From contig NZ_LWAE01000002.1 in assembly GCF_001623875.1 (NCBI RefSeq), forward strand, positions 806,001 to 870,000: a DNA stretch of 64,000 bases. The letters run 5' to 3'. The notes beneath the pieces are model-generated. The model searched no databases. It was not told the DNA's origin and saw only the letters and a program-made list of their open reading frames with translations. The translations under genes were made by a program, and so were the position numbers. Within the stretch, counting starts at the first letter, position 1; each line of letters opens with the position of its first letter. This stretch comes from Clostridium magnum DSM 2767 (GTDB taxonomy: Bacteria > Bacillota > Clostridia > Clostridiales > Clostridiaceae). Shown one piece after another: positions 1 to 9,201 of the stretch.

Positions 1-319
<319 letters not shown>

Positions 320-580
320 AGAATAGTTAACAGTGTAGAGTTGAGAATTAAGAGTTAATGATGATTTTCACTAGCGTGAAAATCTAAAATTTAATTAATT
401 GAACTCTATAATAAAAGCGATACTTAGCACTGTGCAATTTTCAGAGAATAATATTCTCATAGAGTTAATAATTTATTGTGTATAAAGTTATTAGTTAATA
501 TAATTAACGTTTTTTCGACGCTAGGAGAAAAAACAACCATAACTCTTAGCTATTAATTCTTAACTCTCAACTAAATAAAA
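320..580 (+). other. 23S-5S internal transcribed spacer with long-range stem
   Basis: About 260 bp of AT-rich spacer with no tRNA. Its ends are imperfect inverted repeats (340-358 pairs with 553-571, two mismatches in 19), so the whole spacer can fold back on itself. A second, perfect 9-bp hairpin with the loop TAGC lies at 363-384. Such stems are plausible substrates for RNase III-type rRNA processing; that role is inferred. Confidence 0.6.
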
Positions 581-698
581 TCTGGTGATTATGACGTAAA
601 GGTAACACCCGTTCCCATTCCGAACACGAAGGTTAAGCTTTACAGTGCTGATGGTACTGCACGGGAGACTGTGTGGAAGAGTAAGTCGTCGCCAGGTA
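581..698 (+). rRNA. rrf: 5S ribosomal RNA
   Basis: About 117 nt with the standard 5S signatures: TCTGGTGATTATGACG at the 5' end, CACCCGTTCCCATTCCGAACACG in loops B/C (629-ish region) and the complementary 3' end GTCGCCAGG. It is the last gene of the rRNA operon, immediately followed by two terminator hairpins. Ends are placed by pairing of the terminal helix. Confidence 0.95.
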
Positions 699-701
699 AT
701 T

Positions 702-718
702 AAAAAAGCTCCGCTTTT
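702..718 (+). terminator. rRNA operon terminator, first hairpin
   Basis: A small inverted repeat AAAAAGC-TCC-GCTTTTT directly after the 5S gene; short but U-rich on its 3' side. Confidence 0.55.
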
Positions 719-743
719 TCAGCGAACATTGAATTTAGTCCTA

Positions 744-800
744 AAAAAAGCACGAAATATTTCAGCATTTTATGAAATACTTCGTGCTTTTTTCTTTTTT
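744..800. terminator. strong intrinsic terminator
   Basis: 21-bp stem (744-764 with 773-793, one mismatch) flanked by A-run and T-run, so it can work on both strands: it would end the rRNA operon on the plus strand and the IS transposase transcript on the minus strand. Confidence 0.85.
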
Positions 801-816
801 ATGTGCCCCTTAAAGC

Positions 817-2277
817 TTACTGCTCCGTTAGGAGCTTTATGATTCGCTTGATGTTAACAGTAAATATCGTAAGTGCTCCTTGCATCTGCATGCCAATTAA
901 GCCCGACGATACTGCTACATCATAGCCGGGCTGATGCTTGAGTTCACTATTTTTAGCTTCAATCATATATCTTTCTCTTGCTCGTTGCTTAAAATATTCA
1001 GTTTCTTGAAAAGCCATCTGCTCTTTATGAATATCCGATTTTATAGATACAGAATAGGTTTTAGATTTGGAACCTTCTTTGTAGCAACCACCTCGTTGTG
1101 AGCAATACTTACATTTTTTAACATCAAAGTAGTACGTAGTAACTTGATTTTTACTTTGGCCTTTCTTGCCCTATCGGGCTTTTCTTATAGCCATATGCCC
1201 GGCAGGGCAAACAAACATCCCAGCATCCTTGTTGAATTGGAATTCATCCTCTTTCTTACGACTTCCACACGAAACCATTGGATTAAGCTTTGAAATTAGT
1301 ATTATTTCATTTTCTTTTGCATACTCTAAATTTCCTTTTTCTGAATAAGCAGTATCACCAATTATCTCATCAACTATTATACCTGCTTCTTGACTCTTTT
1401 CGATCAAGCTTTGAAGTTCCTTACCATCAGTTTTTTCTCCTGTTGTAATGACATTATCTGTGATGATACGTTCTTCACTCATTACAATGTGTGTTTTATA
1501 TCCAAAGAATGAGGAATCCTCTGTCTTATGCCCTATACGGGCGTCCTCGTCCGTTGAGAGCGTTAAATTCTCAAGATCATCTTCAATAGCCTCATTCAAA
1601 TAATTGAGTCGTTGTTTAACCTTTTCATATACTGCTAGCTCAGGTGTAGATTCCACAACATTTACTAAGTCTTTACAATATTCAATAATCTCCTCAAGTT
1701 TATCGCTTGTTATTTTTTGGGAAAATTTTTCTTTCATTTCACTATTGATTGTGTAAATCTCTTTTCTTAAGGATTTTGCTCGTTCCAGTAAAACCTCTTG
1801 AGCAGACTTCTGGTTATATCTTGCCTTAGTATGTGTGGCATTAACAATAAGAGTTTTGCTTATCAAAACTCCCTTAGCAATAGCGATTTCTACTGTTTTC
1901 TTGATTAATAAGTCTAGTAAGTTCGTATCTTTTAAACGTAGCTTTCTAAACTTGGTTAATGTGCTAGGGTGAATCAAATTAACTTCATCTGGTGCTAAGT
2001 TTAAGAAGTATTTAAATGACATATCGTTAAGTGTTCTTGAAACTACATCCTCATCGGATAATTCATAGGTAGTCTTTAATATGAGGTACTTAAATAGCAT
2101 GATAGGATCTTTGGCACCACGTATCATGTCGACACTGTAATTTTCCAGTAGTTCATCGTAGATGAACGAAAAATCAACTAAATCATTAAGCTTTCTTAAA
2201 AAATTGTCCTTTGGAATTATAATGTCATACAATCCTTGATAAGCACTCACCACAAATTGCTGTTGACCCTTTATCAT
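817..2277 (-). pseudogene. IS1182-family transposase interrupted by an amber codon
   Basis: Reading from 2277 down to 817 the frame stays open for about 486 codons except for one TAG at 1173-1171. The N-terminal part (368 residues) has the DUF772-like N-terminal domain and the DDE region with HKTEDSSFFGYKTHIV and IIGDTAYSEKGN. The part after the stop carries CKYCSQRGGCYKEG and the conserved RARERYMIEAKNSELK end. The frame does not shift, so one base change (for example CAG to TAG) explains the break. No convincing terminal inverted repeats or target duplication were found by eye. IS1182 elements move by a DDE mechanism; this copy is probably inactive. Confidence 0.85.
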
Positions 2278-2709
2278 TTAATTCATCCCTCTCAATCAAT
2301 AATATAAATTATTTCTAAGTTATATATTCGACGTATCTCTCGTAAATCCTTTTTGTTAAGGTGTTTTATGGATGAAAAAGTAAAAACGCCATCACTTTTG
2401 TGATGACGATTCAACATTGCCAGTTTTTCAGTGGCCTCGCAATTGCTTAGCGCTTTTTTACGTTATAAAACTACATTTCTTTTTTGTTAGAAATGCCTTA
2501 TATGAAATATGGAAGTATTAGTATAGTAATTTGATAAATTATGGTATAATGATTTTAAGTTAATTCATGTGTGGATTAGAAGGAGTGTATAGAAGAATAT
2601 AGGGATTCACTTGCCTTATTCGATTTATACATCCTTTTTTTATTATTACACCACAATATCCTTATTATTACAGTAAGTTTTGATTTAAAATAGACATGGG
2701 GGGTCAAAA
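2278..2709. other. 432-bp gap upstream of the sia operon
   Basis: Contains the IS upstream side with a small hairpin (2390-2405, CATCAC-TTTT-GTGATG), a TATAAT at 2545-2550 without a good -35, and a hairpin followed by a T-run at 2581-2640 that could end a short RNA. The TTG start of the next gene is preceded by GGGGGG at 2698-2703. No coding frame was recognised. Confidence 0.5.
2581..2642 (+). terminator. hairpin plus T-run, possible end of a small RNA or leader attenuator
   Basis: Arms 2581-2592 and 2627-2637 pair over 11 bp with one bulged G; an inner helix (AATA.AGG with CCTTATT) extends it, and TTTTTTT follows at 2634-2640. With the TATAAT at 2545-2550 this would give an RNA of roughly 85 nt, or premature termination ahead of siaA. 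Confidence 0.4.
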
Positions 2710-4578
2710 TTGCATAAAAAATTTTCCATTAGTAAAAGGAAAAAAAGTAAGGAATTAAATCCATTACTTGATAATAATTCAATAAAAGTTATAATTGCTG
2801 GCTGTGTTGCAATTGCCATAGCAATGATTATTATGAGCATTACAAGCATGATTATAACAAGAAATGCTGTAATTCATAAACTAAAGTCAACTGACATTTA
2901 TAATTTGGCAAGAAGTATAAGCGGAGTTATAGATGGAAAAATTGAAAAATCACTAGAAACATCACTTACACTAGCAGATGATCCAACAATTATAAAATGG
3001 ATTGAAAGTAGCGATGAAGATAAACAATCGGAAAGAATCGTACAAAGCAAGATGGGTAATATCGTAAATGATTTAGGATATGATACCTCCTTTTTAGTAA
3101 GTAATAAAACAAATAACTATTGGTCCTATCATAATAAAAAGTTTGAACTTTTAGACGTTGTATCAAAGGAAGATCCAAATGATAAATGGTACTTTAATAC
3201 CATCAATATGAAAAAAAGATATGCAATAAATATTGATTCAAACAGTGAACTACACAATACCTTTCTATGGATTAATACATTGGTAGGCGATATTTATAAT
3301 CCAATAGCAGTAACGGGAATTGGGATGGATTTAGGATCTGTTATAGGTGAGCTTATAGCAGAGGAAAGCAAAAATGAAGTGAAAAACGATATTTGGCTTG
3401 TAAATGAAAGTAATATTATAAGTCTTTCAAAAAACTCTGAGTACATAAATAAAAATTTATCTGATTATATTCCTGATTCTTTGGCAAGCACAATCGGAAA
3501 ACATGGTAATTTAGATGACAAAGAGTTTGAGGTTTCTGAATATAAAAACACCAAAGGAGAAATTTATGACCTAGCATTTAAGGGGATAAAGGGCTGTGGT
3601 TGGAAGATAATCGTTAGAATACCGCGAACAGAAAGTTTAAGCGTTATGAATGCCATTACTGTAAATACAGTTATGTCCTGCTTTTTAATAATATTAATAA
3701 TGGTTATAATATTCTATTTAATTTCAAAAAAAATAGCAGATCCATATAAAAGGGCATTGATTTTGAATCAAGAATTGGAAAAAAAGGTAGAGGAGCGTAC
3801 AAAAGAGCTTCAAGAAAAAAATGCTAAGATTCAAGATAGTATTGAATATGCAAAAATGATTCAGGATACAATACTTCCTTCTCATTCAGAAATGAATATA
3901 ACTCTGAAGGATTACTTTATAATTTCAAAACCAAGAGATATTGTTGGAGGAGACTTCTACTGGATGAAAACTTATAAGGATCATTTCTTATTATTGGTAG
4001 GAGATTGTACAGGCCATGGAGTTCCCGGTGCATTAATGACCACTGCAGTTACTGCAATGCTCAATCATATAGTAGATGAAATCAATAATGATAATCCATC
4101 AATAATCTTGCAGGAACTAGACAGGCTTATTAAGCAGTCCTTTAGAGCAGACAGTACTAATGAAAATATTGAGTATGGATTGGATGCAGGTATTCTATAT
4201 GTGTCAAAGGAAAAAGAAATTTTATTTTCGGGTGCAAAAATTTCTGCTATTATTGTAGATGAAAATGGTGTGAAAGAAATAAAACCAGGAAGGAAAACAA
4301 TAAACTGTAAAAAAAGTAATAAAGAAATACCTTTTAAAAATTATGAAATTAAATATAATCCTGGTGCAACAATATACATGGCAACAGATGGAATAACTGA
4401 TCAAGTAGGTGGCGAAAAGCGCCTACCATATGGTAAGAAAAAGCTTATGGCATCAATTGAAGAAGTTAAAAATTTCAAAATGAAGGAACAGGCTGATATT
4501 ATTATACATTCATTTGAAAATTATTATGGGAATGAAATGCTTAGAGATGATATAACGATATTAGGCTTTAAATTATAA
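2710..4578 (+). CDS. siaA: SiaA-like membrane PP2C/SpoIIE serine/threonine phosphatase
   Basis: 622 residues from a TTG start behind GGGGGG. A transmembrane helix at about 27-49 and another at 315-342 enclose a roughly 265-residue extracytoplasmic sensor domain (dCACHE-like, inferred). A coiled coil (355-385, ELEKKVEERTKELQEKN) leads to a SpoIIE/PP2C phosphatase domain from about 400, with the metal-binding motifs GGDFYW (412-417) and GDCTGHGVPGALMT (432-445), ending DDITILGF. In Pseudomonas the homologous SiaA dephosphorylates SiaC to switch on the cyclase SiaD. It is the first gene of a tight four-gene operon (20-bp gap to the next). The external signal is unknown. Family call is firm; the gene symbol rests on the gene order. 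Confidence 0.85.
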   Translation: MHKKFSISKRKKSKELNPLLDNNSIKVIIAGCVAIAIAMIIMSITSMIITRNAVIHKLKSTDIYNLARSISGVIDGKIEKSLETSLTLADDPTIIKWIESSDEDKQSERIVQSKMGNIVNDLGYDTSFLVSNKTNNYWSYHNKKFELLDVVSKEDPNDKWYFNTINMKKRYAINIDSNSELHNTFLWINTLVGDIYNPIAVTGIGMDLGSVIGELIAEESKNEVKNDIWLVNESNIISLSKNSEYINKNLSDYIPDSLASTIGKHGNLDDKEFEVSEYKNTKGEIYDLAFKGIKGCGWKIIVRIPRTESLSVMNAITVNTVMSCFLIILIMVIIFYLISKKIADPYKRALILNQELEKKVEERTKELQEKNAKIQDSIEYAKMIQDTILPSHSEMNITLKDYFIISKPRDIVGGDFYWMKTYKDHFLLLVGDCTGHGVPGALMTTAVTAMLNHIVDEINNDNPSIILQELDRLIKQSFRADSTNENIEYGLDAGILYVSKEKEILFSGAKISAIIVDENGVKEIKPGRKTINCKKSNKEIPFKNYEIKYNPGATIYMATDGITDQVGGEKRLPYGKKKLMASIEEVKNFKMKEQADIIIHSFENYYGNEMLRDDITILGFKL

Positions 4579-4598
4579 TATTTTAAGGGGGTTTTTTT

Positions 4599-5156
4599 GT
4601 GGAACTATCATTATATAATTTGTACAAGGATTTGAAGGCAAAGAAAATTCTTTTTTGCTATAGTGGTCCTATTGACCAAGCAAGTATTGAAGGAGTGGGA
4701 AGTACCCTTCGTAAAAATCTTGAAATTGAAGAAGCAGGTAATGTTACAACAATATCTGTGTTTTCTATATTTGTAGAACAGGTTCAAAATGTATTAAATT
4801 ACTCTGCCGAAAAGCTAGGTAAGTCAGAAGAAGATGAGGATGATCTTAAAGTGGGAATAGTTGTAATCGGACATGAACAAAATGGAGATTACTTCATATA
4901 CTGCGGGAATCGTATATATAATGAGGATATTCCAAGGATGTCTGAAAATATAGATCTTGTTAAGAACCTAAATAAGGATGAGTTAAAAGCATTATATAAA
5001 GAACGAAGAAGGATGGAAGCTGCTCCTGGTAGTAAAGGAGCTGGGCTTGGACTAATTGAAATGGCTCGAAAATCTTTAAAACCTATAGAGTATTCCTTTG
5101 AAAAAATCGATGACGTTTTTTCATTTTTTAGCATCAAAGTTATGGTAGGGAGGTAA
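4599..5156 (+). CDS. siaB: SiaB-family protein kinase
   Basis: 185 residues, GTG start behind AAGGGGG. It matches the SiaB family (DUF6272), a GHKL-type ATPase fold; GSKGAGLGLIEMARKS near residues 145-160 is the ATP-lid glycine box. In the described sia system SiaB phosphorylates SiaC, opposing SiaA. The stop at 5156 is four bases before the siaC ATG and the siaC ribosome binding site lies inside the end of siaB, so the two are translationally linked. Kinase activity is inferred from the family and from the neighbours. Confidence 0.82.
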   Translation: MELSLYNLYKDLKAKKILFCYSGPIDQASIEGVGSTLRKNLEIEEAGNVTTISVFSIFVEQVQNVLNYSAEKLGKSEEDEDDLKVGIVVIGHEQNGDYFIYCGNRIYNEDIPRMSENIDLVKNLNKDELKALYKERRRMEAAPGSKGAGLGLIEMARKSLKPIEYSFEKIDDVFSFFSIKVMVGR

Positions 5157-5160
5157 TGAC

Positions 5161-5538
5161 ATGGAGAACTTAATAATTGAAAAAACAAAATCAACACCTG
5201 GAATAAACTTTGATGCGGCTTCAGGACTGATGCAACTAAAAGGTGAGTCTTTTCCAGAAAATGTTGTCAAGTTTTATGCACCAGTAATTGATTGGATTAA
5301 GGATTACTTAAGTTGTGAAACAAAGGAAATAACACTAGAATTTGAAATTATATATTTTAACAGCAGTACTTCGAAGGTATTCATGACAATTTTTGATTTA
5401 CTTGACGAAGAAGTTGCTAATGGTAAAAGTATAAAGGTTAAATGGCTCTGTGACAGTGAAAATGAAACTGCAATTGAATGCGGAGAAGAGTTCCAAGAAG
5501 ATGTTAAACTTCTTCCATTTGAAATTGAGACTTTTTAA
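5161..5538 (+). CDS. siaC: SiaC-family regulatory phosphoprotein (DUF1987)
   Basis: 125 residues, ATG behind GGGAGG. A small STAS-like protein that in Pseudomonas binds and activates the diguanylate cyclase SiaD when unphosphorylated. The segment YFNSSTSKVF (65-74) corresponds to the phospho-acceptor region; Thr70 is the likely target by position, close to the known threonine 68 of SiaC. It lies between the kinase and the cyclase genes, as in the reference operon. The phosphosite assignment is inferred. Confidence 0.82.
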   Translation: MENLIIEKTKSTPGINFDAASGLMQLKGESFPENVVKFYAPVIDWIKDYLSCETKEITLEFEIIYFNSSTSKVFMTIFDLLDEEVANGKSIKVKWLCDSENETAIECGEEFQEDVKLLPFEIETF

Positions 5539-5551
5539 TTGGAGGAAATAA

Positions 5552-6277
5552 ATGAATAACATTTTTTCGAAGGAAGAGAATATTATTTCAAATGCTGAAA
5601 AACTAATTTCTTTAAAACATTTTAAGTCAATTGAGGATGAAGTGAATTATACAAATCTACTTAACGAATATAAAGAGCTTTTAAAACAAATGATGAAAAT
5701 GATAAAAATGTCTGATAAAACTCAATTAGATCTTAAAACTATATCTGATAACTTTGAAATAATTTCTCAGATAGATGTTCTTACAGGACTTTACAACAGA
5801 AGATATTTTAATGAAGCCTATGATAGAGAATGGAAAAATTCTATCCTAGTAAAGACGCCAATTTCCCTTGTAATGATAGATGTTGATTATTTTAAAAAAT
5901 ATAATGATACTTATGGTCATTTAAAGGGTGATGAATGTCTTGCAGCTATAGCGAAAGAGGTTAAACAAAGTACGAGAAAATCTAGAGATATTGTTTCACG
6001 CTTTGGTGGGGAAGAGTTTATTATGATTCTACCGGAAACTGATATTAATAGTGCTGTATTGCTTGCAAAAGAACTACTAAAAGCCGTTAAAGATCTAAAT
6101 ATAGCCCACGAAAGTTCTCCAATAGATAAAAGAATAACTTTATCTATTGGAGTAGCATCAATGATTGCAAATGAAAATGTCAATATGGACATATTTTTAA
6201 AAATGGCTGACGATGCATTATATGAAGCTAAAAATAATGGGCGAAACTGCATTAAAATATACATTCCAGCGGTGTAA
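5552..6277 (+). CDS. siaD: SiaD-like GGDEF diguanylate cyclase
   Basis: 241 residues, ATG behind GGAGG. An N-terminal helical region (about 1-70, no membrane segment) would be the partner-binding stalk; the GGDEF domain follows with the active-site motif RFGGEEF (150-156) and the nucleotide-binding region YFKKYNDTYGHLKGD. The inhibitory site that is normally RxxD reads KSRD at 143-146, so product feedback by c-di-GMP is probably weak or absent. It makes c-di-GMP from two GTP. It is the last gene of the sia operon; output is expected to be set by SiaC rather than by feedback. Confidence 0.85.
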   Translation: MNNIFSKEENIISNAEKLISLKHFKSIEDEVNYTNLLNEYKELLKQMMKMIKMSDKTQLDLKTISDNFEIISQIDVLTGLYNRRYFNEAYDREWKNSILVKTPISLVMIDVDYFKKYNDTYGHLKGDECLAAIAKEVKQSTRKSRDIVSRFGGEEFIMILPETDINSAVLLAKELLKAVKDLNIAHESSPIDKRITLSIGVASMIANENVNMDIFLKMADDALYEAKNNGRNCIKIYIPAV

Positions 6278-6316
6278 GTTTTGTTATAGAAGTACAAAGC
6301 TTGTAAATTAGTACTC

Positions 6317-6946
6317 TTATTCCTCAATAAACTTTATTAATTCTTCATGTAACCAAGAATTTGCAATTGCTGCAGTAGCCCATCCTGACGCATGCAGTCC
6401 CAATTGGAAGAACCAATCTGAGAAGGACTTAGTTATATACTGAAAGAAAAAGATCTCTCCAAATCTTTGCAACATCTTAGGACGGTCATTGTATGTTCCT
6501 TGAATAATTTCATTCACAGCTTCTTTTTCTAAACCATATGGAAAACATGAACGTTTTATGAGGCTAGGAGCTGCTGCTACAAAAAGTGCAAGTTTAGATA
6601 CTTCATATTCACTGTGTCTAGCCATGTATCTAATGGCAATCGCTCCTCCTGTAGAGTGCCCTGCTAGTGTAAAATTTTTTTGTTTAAGTACTTCCACTAC
6701 TTCTAAAACATCATCCGATAATCGATTATAAGAGCATCCTGTAAAAGGCTTATCTGACTTGCCAAATCCTCTCTGGTCTATACCAACACATCTATATCCC
6801 ATTTTAGCAAGCTGATCAAACTGATATTCAAACAGCTTATGACTTCCAGGCCACCCGTGTAGAAACAAGATTGTCTTCTTACCTTCTAGATTAAGATCCT
6901 CTACATAAATTTTTACATTTGATTCTACTTTAACATAATACCCCAT
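6317..6946 (-). CDS. alpha/beta hydrolase with internal deletion
   Basis: 209 residues, short for this family (about 270). The N-terminal half is normal: oxyanion segment LHGWPGS (29-35) and nucleophile elbow GHSTGG with Ser98. After ASGWATAAIANSWL (near 185-195) the sequence jumps straight to HEELIKFIEE, which looks like the family's last helix. The stretch that should carry the catalytic acid and histidine, about 60 residues, is missing while the frame stays open. It resembles chloroperoxidase/haloperoxidase-type hydrolases. Probably inactive, or altered in function. It stands alone on the minus strand, convergent with siaD. Confidence 0.7.
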   Translation of the reverse strand: MGYYVKVESNVKIYVEDLNLEGKKTILFLHGWPGSHKLFEYQFDQLAKMGYRCVGIDQRGFGKSDKPFTGCSYNRLSDDVLEVVEVLKQKNFTLAGHSTGGAIAIRYMARHSEYEVSKLALFVAAAPSLIKRSCFPYGLEKEAVNEIIQGTYNDRPKMLQRFGEIFFFQYITKSFSDWFFQLGLHASGWATAAIANSWLHEELIKFIEE

Positions 6947-7097
6947 ATAAATACGTTGATTTTAAAATTTTATCATTATCATCCTACTCTCTTAGTGATA
7001 AATAGGTGAATCACATATTTGATTTAATTGATTTTATCGTATAAAAAGATGTAATAAAGGGAACAATACGTTAGATACAAAAATAGGAGGTGACCGT

Positions 7098-7307
7098 ATG
7101 AAACAACAAAGTTTAGCATTACATGAAACAATGGAGGTACATGAAATGCTTAATCTCAAAACTGTTTCCATGACTACATCTAAAATGATGGAAGGTGTTG
7201 TATTTGACCAAGATCTTAAAGCTTTATTAGAGAAGGATGTACAACAATCTATAGGAGCAATAAATGATTTGCAACGTCTATTAAAAAAGGCACCAAAAAT
7301 AGAATAG
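7098..7307 (+). CDS. small spore-coat-associated protein, paralogue 1
   Basis: 69 residues behind GGAGGTG. The pattern LHETMEVHEMLNLKTVSMT is shared with the protein at 8939 (ESIELHELLTFKNVCLT), so the two are paralogues. It forms a 14-bp-spaced pair with the CotF-type gene that follows. The family is commonly annotated as spore coat protein in clostridia; the exact function is unknown. No signal peptide or membrane helix. A sporulation sigma factor promoter is expected in 6947-7097 but none was identified with confidence. Confidence 0.7.
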   Translation: MKQQSLALHETMEVHEMLNLKTVSMTTSKMMEGVVFDQDLKALLEKDVQQSIGAINDLQRLLKKAPKIE

Positions 7308-7321
7308 GGGGTAAAAAATAG

Positions 7322-7684
7322 ATGATTAATGATTATTTAGAACTTAGAAATGCAGAAGGAATGCCTAGACTTGTTGATGCAACTATGGCACTCAGTTTTT
7401 TGCTATCAGCAAAAAGTGCAGTAAGAAATTGTGCCCTTGCACTAGGTGAAGCTGTCACACCGGAAGTAAGAACAGTGTTAAAGAATCAGTTGAATAACGC
7501 AATCAATATGCATGAAGAAATATCTAATATGATGATTAATAAAGGATGGTTCCACCCTAATAATTTAGATAAACAATTTCAAATGGATATAGAATCATCT
7601 CAAACAGCAGTTCAGATAGCTAGTTTAGATCTCTTCCCTGGGGACACAAGTAGACTTGGTACTTTTGCAACACCAGAAAAATGA
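7322..7684 (+). CDS. CotF-family spore coat protein, paralogue 1
   Basis: 120 residues. Coat F domain: LSFLLSAKSAVRNCALAL followed by TPEVRTVLKNQL and MHEEISNMMINKGWFHP, the helical ferritin-like pattern of this family. Paralogue of the protein at 9202 (NKGWFHPNNLDKQFQMD against KKGYYQPYDLEEQFKVD). Translated from GGGGG about 10 bases before the ATG and 14 bp after the preceding gene, so co-transcribed. It is expected in the spore coat; abundance and position in the coat are unknown. Confidence 0.8.
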   Translation: MINDYLELRNAEGMPRLVDATMALSFLLSAKSAVRNCALALGEAVTPEVRTVLKNQLNNAINMHEEISNMMINKGWFHPNNLDKQFQMDIESSQTAVQIASLDLFPGDTSRLGTFATPEK

Positions 7685-7704
7685 TTTAGGAGGTAACAGA
7701 AATA

Positions 7705-8841
7705 ATGAAAGCTGTAACATTTCAAGGTATAAAGAATGTGAAGGTTAAAGATGTTCAAGCACCTAAGATTCAAAAATCAGACGATATTATAGTTAAGCTT
7801 ACAAGTACAGCTATATGTGGATCAGATTTGCACTTGATTCATGATATGGTTCCCAATATTCATCAAGATTATATTATAGGTCATGAACCTATGGGAATTG
7901 TTGAAGAAGTAGGTCCAGAGGTTACAAAGGTAAAAAAAGGGGATAGAGTAATTGTACCTTTCAATGTAAGCTGTGGTGAATGTTTTTTTTGCAAGCATGA
8001 TTTAACATGTATGTGCGATAACTCAAACCCTAATGGTGAAAATGGGGGATTTTTCGGATATTCAGAAACCTTTGGGGGATATCCTGGGGGGCAAGCTGAA
8101 TTCATGAGAGTTCCTTATGGTAATTTTACTCCTTTCCGTATTCCAGATGATTGTGAGGTAGAGGATGAAAAATTGTTGCTAATGTCAGATGCTATGGCTA
8201 CTGCTTACTGGAGTGTAGAAAATGCCGGTGTAAAAAAAGGTAATACAGTGATTATACTTGGCTGTGGTCCAATAGGACTTTTAGCACAAAAATTTGCATG
8301 GCTGCATGGTGCAGAGAGAGTTATAGCCGTTGACTACATAGATTACCGACTAGAACATGCAAAGAAACATAATAAAGTTGAAATAGTAAATTTTGAACAA
8401 CATCAAAATACTGGTGAGTATTTAAGAGAAATTACTCATGGTGGAGCAGATATTGTTATAGATTGTGTAGGAATGGATGGAAAGATGACACCATTGGAGT
8501 TTTTAGGTTCTGGCGTAAAGCTTCAAAGTGGAGCTCTAGGTGCTTTTATCATGGCTACTCAAGCGGTTAGAAAAGGTGGAATGATACAAGTAACAGGAGT
8601 TTACGGAGGCAGATATAATGCTTTTCCTTTCGGTGATATAATGAATCGAAACATTAATATAAGAACAGGGCAGGCTCCTGTAATTCCATATATGCCAAAG
8701 CTCTATAGTTTACTTACAGAAGGAAAAGTTGATCCAAGTGATATTATTACACATAGATTACCACTGGATAAGGCTGAATATGGATATGAAGTTTTTGACA
8801 CAAAAACTGATGGATGTATTAAGGTTGTTCTTAAGACATAA
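7705..8841 (+). CDS. zinc-dependent alcohol dehydrogenase (MDR family)
   Basis: 378 residues behind AGGAGG. Medium-chain dehydrogenase with catalytic zinc ligands Cys38 (ICGSDLH), His60 and Glu61 (GHEP), four structural-zinc cysteines 90, 93, 96 and 104, and a Rossmann motif GCGPIGLLA near 186-194. It oxidises an alcohol or reduces an aldehyde with NAD(P); the glutathione-independent formaldehyde dehydrogenase branch is closest in look, but the substrate cannot be read from sequence. It sits between two pairs of coat genes and 20 bp after the first pair, which suggests expression in the mother cell during sporulation. Confidence 0.85.
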   Translation: MKAVTFQGIKNVKVKDVQAPKIQKSDDIIVKLTSTAICGSDLHLIHDMVPNIHQDYIIGHEPMGIVEEVGPEVTKVKKGDRVIVPFNVSCGECFFCKHDLTCMCDNSNPNGENGGFFGYSETFGGYPGGQAEFMRVPYGNFTPFRIPDDCEVEDEKLLLMSDAMATAYWSVENAGVKKGNTVIILGCGPIGLLAQKFAWLHGAERVIAVDYIDYRLEHAKKHNKVEIVNFEQHQNTGEYLREITHGGADIVIDCVGMDGKMTPLEFLGSGVKLQSGALGAFIMATQAVRKGGMIQVTGVYGGRYNAFPFGDIMNRNINIRTGQAPVIPYMPKLYSLLTEGKVDPSDIITHRLPLDKAEYGYEVFDTKTDGCIKVVLKT

Positions 8842-8938
8842 ATAATAAGAGAACTAAAGTGAAAATGAAGGCTTAATTCCTACTATAAAGATGGAAAGTT
8901 AAAATAGGACTATAGATTAAAGTTGAGGAGATGGTATT

Positions 8939-9175
8939 ATGAATCAACATGGAATGGCGCCACATGAGAGTATTGAGTTACATGAACTTTTAACATTTAA
9001 GAATGTTTGCCTTACAAAGGCCCTTACTATGTCTTTATTAGCTTCTGATGATGAATTAAAATCAATCTTAAAACAGGATGCTGCCTCAACACAGCAGCAT
9101 ATTGAAGAACTAAGAGGATTTATAGAGCAGTCTGATATGAACGGAATAAGTAATTCAGACAACAAACAACAATAA
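8939..9175 (+). CDS. small spore-coat-associated protein, paralogue 2
   Basis: 78 residues behind GAGGAG. It aligns with the 69-residue protein at 7098 over its first 50 residues, and has an extra polar tail (SDMNGISNSDNKQQ). It is followed by a second CotF-type gene, repeating the gene pair found at 7098-7684. Function unknown beyond likely coat association. Confidence 0.68.
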   Translation: MNQHGMAPHESIELHELLTFKNVCLTKALTMSLLASDDELKSILKQDAASTQQHIEELRGFIEQSDMNGISNSDNKQQ

Positions 9176-9201
9176 ATAAATCATAGAAAGATGGTGAAAT
9201 T

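Noticed and set aside
817..1017. A separate 66-residue gene
   Set aside because: It is the in-frame C-terminus of the transposase after the amber codon, not an independent gene.
690..2470. Terminal inverted repeats of the IS element
   Set aside because: Only an AAAAAAGC-type match was found between the two flanks, too short and AT-rich to define ends.
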